Source of the DNA: Promethearchaeota archaeon
Lineage (GTDB): Archaea; Asgardarchaeota; Lokiarchaeia; Sigyniarchaeales; SOKP01
Direction: 5' to 3'
NCBI GenBank assembly: GCA_019058365.1
Contig: JAHPZE010000003.1
Coordinates: forward strand, 186,001-250,000
Length of the DNA: 64,000 nucleotides
Both the position numbers and the translations under genes were made by a program. Position 1 is the first letter of the stretch, and every line of letters begins with the position of its first letter. Below are positions 62,156 to 64,000 of the stretch, piece by piece. The notes under the pieces were generated by a model. The model saw only the letters and a list, made by a program, of their open reading frames with translations. It made no database searches and was not told the origin of the DNA.

Positions 62156-62664
62156 GAATCTTTAAAAAGAAAGATGGCGGAATCGTACAATTAATCGATA
62201 AAGATGATATGAAGGAATGGCCGATTGAATTACCTTTACTTTTCATCGAATATATAAGAAATAAACAATTAGAAAGTTATGGGAGTGCTAAAAAGGATGT
62301 TGAGTCATATCTCGATGAAATTATGACAGACGTAGCAATCCCAGGATTAGTGAATGTTTTAGAAGGAGATGATAACGAAAAAATTATACTAGCTCTAACT
62401 CGCATTGAAGAAATTTCAAAAAAAGATATTGAAATGGCGAAACCAATAAAAAAATATCTGAATTATCTTCTAGAAAAAAACGATAAACAGATTGTGAATT
62501 TAGCTCAGACCATTTCAAAAAATTTTACTAATGCTGAAAGAAAGAAAGAATTAGCACAAAAGAGGAAATATATGCGCGAAAAAGAAAATTTATTCCTAGA
62601 AGGCAAAATTAGTGGAGAAGAATATGCTAAAGCGAGAAAAGAATATTTAACTTTAAAAGAGTAA
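62152..62664 (+). CDS. Hypothetical helical (HEAT-like) protein coupled to topoisomerase VI
   Basis: The family is not recognised. The ATG at 62152 overlaps the top6A stop (ATGA) and is preferred over the in-frame codons just upstream. The 170-residue product starts with a short beta segment (MRIFKKKDGGIVQLID), followed by helix pairs (VAIPGLVNVLEGDD, KIILALTRIEEI, PIKKYLNYLLEK, QIVNLAQTISKNF) that resemble two HEAT-like repeats, and a lysine-rich helical tail. Translational coupling suggests a topoisomerase VI accessory or assembly factor, but nothing else supports that. Confidence 0.75.
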   Translation: MRIFKKKDGGIVQLIDKDDMKEWPIELPLLFIEYIRNKQLESYGSAKKDVESYLDEIMTDVAIPGLVNVLEGDDNEKIILALTRIEEISKKDIEMAKPIKKYLNYLLEKNDKQIVNLAQTISKNFTNAERKKELAQKRKYMREKENLFLEGKISGEEYAKARKEYLTLKE

Positions 62665-62674
62665 TATCAATCTT

Positions 62675-63349
62675 ATGAATTGGGAAAATGAAAAAGACAA
62701 TTTTCATAATTTCATATTAAATAATAAAATTATTGGATTTTTTAAAGAACCTCTTAGATTAAAATCAGGTAGACTATCTTCCTGGTATATAAATTGGAGG
62801 AATATAGCTTCCGACGTTTACTTACTCGATCAATTAACTGATTATATTCTTTTATTTATTGATTATTTAGGTTTAAACCCGAAATGTTTTTATGGTGTTC
62901 CAGAAGGAGCGACAAAATTAGGTATTATTACACAATATAAGTGGGCAAGAAGACAGAAAAATTATAATCCTGGATGTTACCCTTTGTCTATGGGTAGAGG
63001 TAAACCAAAAGAACACGGAGATCCGAAAGATAAATTTTTTGTTGGAATACCTAAAGGAGAAATTATTATTCTTGAAGACGTAACAACAACAGGGGAATCT
63101 CTAATTGATACAATTAAGAGATTGAAAGAAGTAAATGTGAGAATAATTGCTGCTATTGGATTAACAAATAGAAATGAAAAAAGAGATGATGGAAAGAGTA
63201 TTGAAGAGATAGTAAAAGAACAAAATGTCCAATACTATGCAATGAGCAATGCAGTTGATTTATTACCCAGAATTAATATGAATAAAGATATCAAAAATCA
63301 CATTGAAGAATACTTCAAAAAATATGGGACTCAACAAATTAATCTATAA
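62675..63349 (+). CDS. pyrE: Orotate phosphoribosyltransferase-like protein
   Basis: OPRT joins orotate to PRPP to make orotidine monophosphate. The family pattern is present: LRLKSGRLSSWYINWRNIASD near 28-48, YGVPEGATKLGI (about 72-83), LSMGRGKPKEHG with the catalytic-loop lysines, and the PRPP-binding motif IIILEDVTTTGESL (about 128-141). Length (224) is typical. It lies 10 bases after the HEAT-like gene, so it is likely in the topoisomerase VI transcript. The neighbourhood is not a pyrimidine operon, and pyrI sits 41 kb away. An alternative PRPP transferase specificity is unlikely but possible. Confidence 0.87.
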   Translation: MNWENEKDNFHNFILNNKIIGFFKEPLRLKSGRLSSWYINWRNIASDVYLLDQLTDYILLFIDYLGLNPKCFYGVPEGATKLGIITQYKWARRQKNYNPGCYPLSMGRGKPKEHGDPKDKFFVGIPKGEIIILEDVTTTGESLIDTIKRLKEVNVRIIAAIGLTNRNEKRDDGKSIEEIVKEQNVQYYAMSNAVDLLPRINMNKDIKNHIEEYFKKYGTQQINL

Positions 63350-63386
63350 TATTTCCTAAATATCTCCAGTTTAAATTAAATAGAAC

Positions 63387-63947
63387 TTAGAAAAAATCTC
63401 TCCATATTTTAATAAGATTGTATAAATAAGTGTAAAGTAATTTTTCAGAATTTGTTAATCTTCTCTCATCCTCTAAAGATAATTCCGCCATAGATAACTT
63501 TAATAGTTTTAATAACCGACTATCAATTATATTAGAAGTATATGAATTATATCTATCCAAATCTATTTTGGGTTTATTTTTTTTTATTACTTCATTTTCC
63601 ATAAACCTTTTAAATTCTTTTATCTTATTTAAAAAAGAATTATCATTTCTTTTGATTAATTTAAGATCATCTCTCTCACCTATAGCATAACGTTGAACAT
63701 CAATGTTATCACATTTTTCTGTCGAAGCAACTTTTAAAATATCTTTTTCTATAAAGGGTATTACAGAGAATAACTTTAATCGATATTTTTTACCTTTCTC
63801 AAAGGGACCGAACGATTCTCCTAATAGAGAAAAACCTTCAAAATCCTTTATGCATTCCGTAATAATAATTTCATTTTTAAAGGCAAAGTTTAACCTACTC
63901 AAAGAACCTGTAAATCGTTCTCCAATTACTTCCAATAATAATTTCAC
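63387..63947 (-). CDS. GINS-family protein (Gins23-like domain order)
   Basis: GINS joins MCM and Cdc45/GAN in the replicative helicase. The first 75 residues resemble a GINS B domain: GPFEKGKKYRLKLFSVIPFIEKDIL fits the conserved G-P-F-x-K-G...L...LIEKG pattern. The C-terminal half resembles an A domain: SRLLKLLKLSMAEL, then LTNSEKLLYTYLYNLIKIWR. B before A is the order of archaeal Gins23. The call is by pattern and needs a profile search. Start is GTG at 63947, 27 bases after a TATA box, so translation is likely leaderless. Convergent with pyrE, 37 bases away. Confidence 0.6.
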   Translation of the reverse strand: MKLLLEVIGERFTGSLSRLNFAFKNEIIITECIKDFEGFSLLGESFGPFEKGKKYRLKLFSVIPFIEKDILKVASTEKCDNIDVQRYAIGERDDLKLIKRNDNSFLNKIKEFKRFMENEVIKKNKPKIDLDRYNSYTSNIIDSRLLKLLKLSMAELSLEDERRLTNSEKLLYTYLYNLIKIWRDFF

Positions 63948-63969
63948 CAGATTTAATATATTAATAAGT

Positions 63970-63978
63970 CTTTATATA
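63970..63978 (-). promoter_or_regulatory. TATA box of the GINS-like gene
   Basis: TATATAAAG on the minus strand lies about 27 bases before the GTG start of the GINS-like gene, the expected spacing for a leaderless archaeal transcript. Confidence 0.5.
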
Positions 63979-64000
63979 CTATACAATAGTAATTCAAGAG

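Overview
The window is AT-rich (about 70-75 percent A+T by eye) chromosomal DNA from an archaeon, most likely an Asgard archaeon of the Lokiarchaeia type. Archaeal markers are the archaeosine transglycosylase, Trm5, L15e, RNase P proteins Rpp30 and Pop5, topoisomerase VI, EndoQ, a GINS-like protein, intron-containing tRNAs and a probable C/D box sRNA. Asgard-like markers are a Rag/Gtr-type small GTPase fused to a roadblock-like domain, a stand-alone roadblock protein, a longin-like protein, and many very long helical proteins of no known family. TTG starts are common. There is no rRNA, insertion sequence, integrase or CRISPR array.

Layout. 1-8.5 kb: a 924-residue orphan, a 47-residue zinc ribbon, tRNA-Arg, a minus-strand RNA-modification cluster (trm5, DUF371, tgtA, AK6-type kinase), a Fic gene behind a palindromic operator, and an intron-bearing tRNA-Ile. 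8.6-16 kb: L15e, a four-gene minus-strand metabolic operon (SDR, thiamine-diphosphate enzyme, VOC protein, COG1900-ferredoxin sulfur enzyme), and a plus-strand operon of rnp3, rnp2 and two unknowns. 16-23 kb: a probable cell-surface protein, small membrane proteins, GDPD, an NFACT/Rqc2 homologue, pyrI, a SEC59-like lipid kinase and a roadblock protein. 23-30 kb: two overlapping giant unknown genes, a RecB-like nuclease, a palindrome-rich gap, a DUF2095 gene and the candidate sRNA. 30-36 kb: longin-like and winged-helix proteins, HAD hydrolase, nitrilase, Rag-like GTPase-roadblock fusion and a degenerate Orc1/Cdc6. 36-42.5 kb: smc, scpA, scpB. 42.5-48.7 kb: valS, tRNA-Ala, a glycyl radical enzyme and a solitary DNA methyltransferase. 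48.8-56 kb: a MoxR ATPase, VWA and SWIM-like operon, convergent with endoQ. 56-64 kb: coaBC, top6B, top6A, a small helical gene, pyrE and a GINS-like gene.

Taken together, the right half is rich in chromosome maintenance genes (degenerate Orc, SMC-ScpA-ScpB, topoisomerase VI, EndoQ, GINS), several with unusual architecture: an SMC with no recognisable hinge, SAP-like domains in both ScpA and Top6B, and large insertions in the Top6B ATPase. The best candidates for an undescribed system are the MoxR-VWA-SWIM-like operon and the pair of giant genes at 23.2-27.9 kb. Three genes (rnp2, scpA and the roadblock gene) appear to begin at ATA or ATT rather than ATG/GTG/TTG. Calls rest on reading motifs by eye; no database search was possible.
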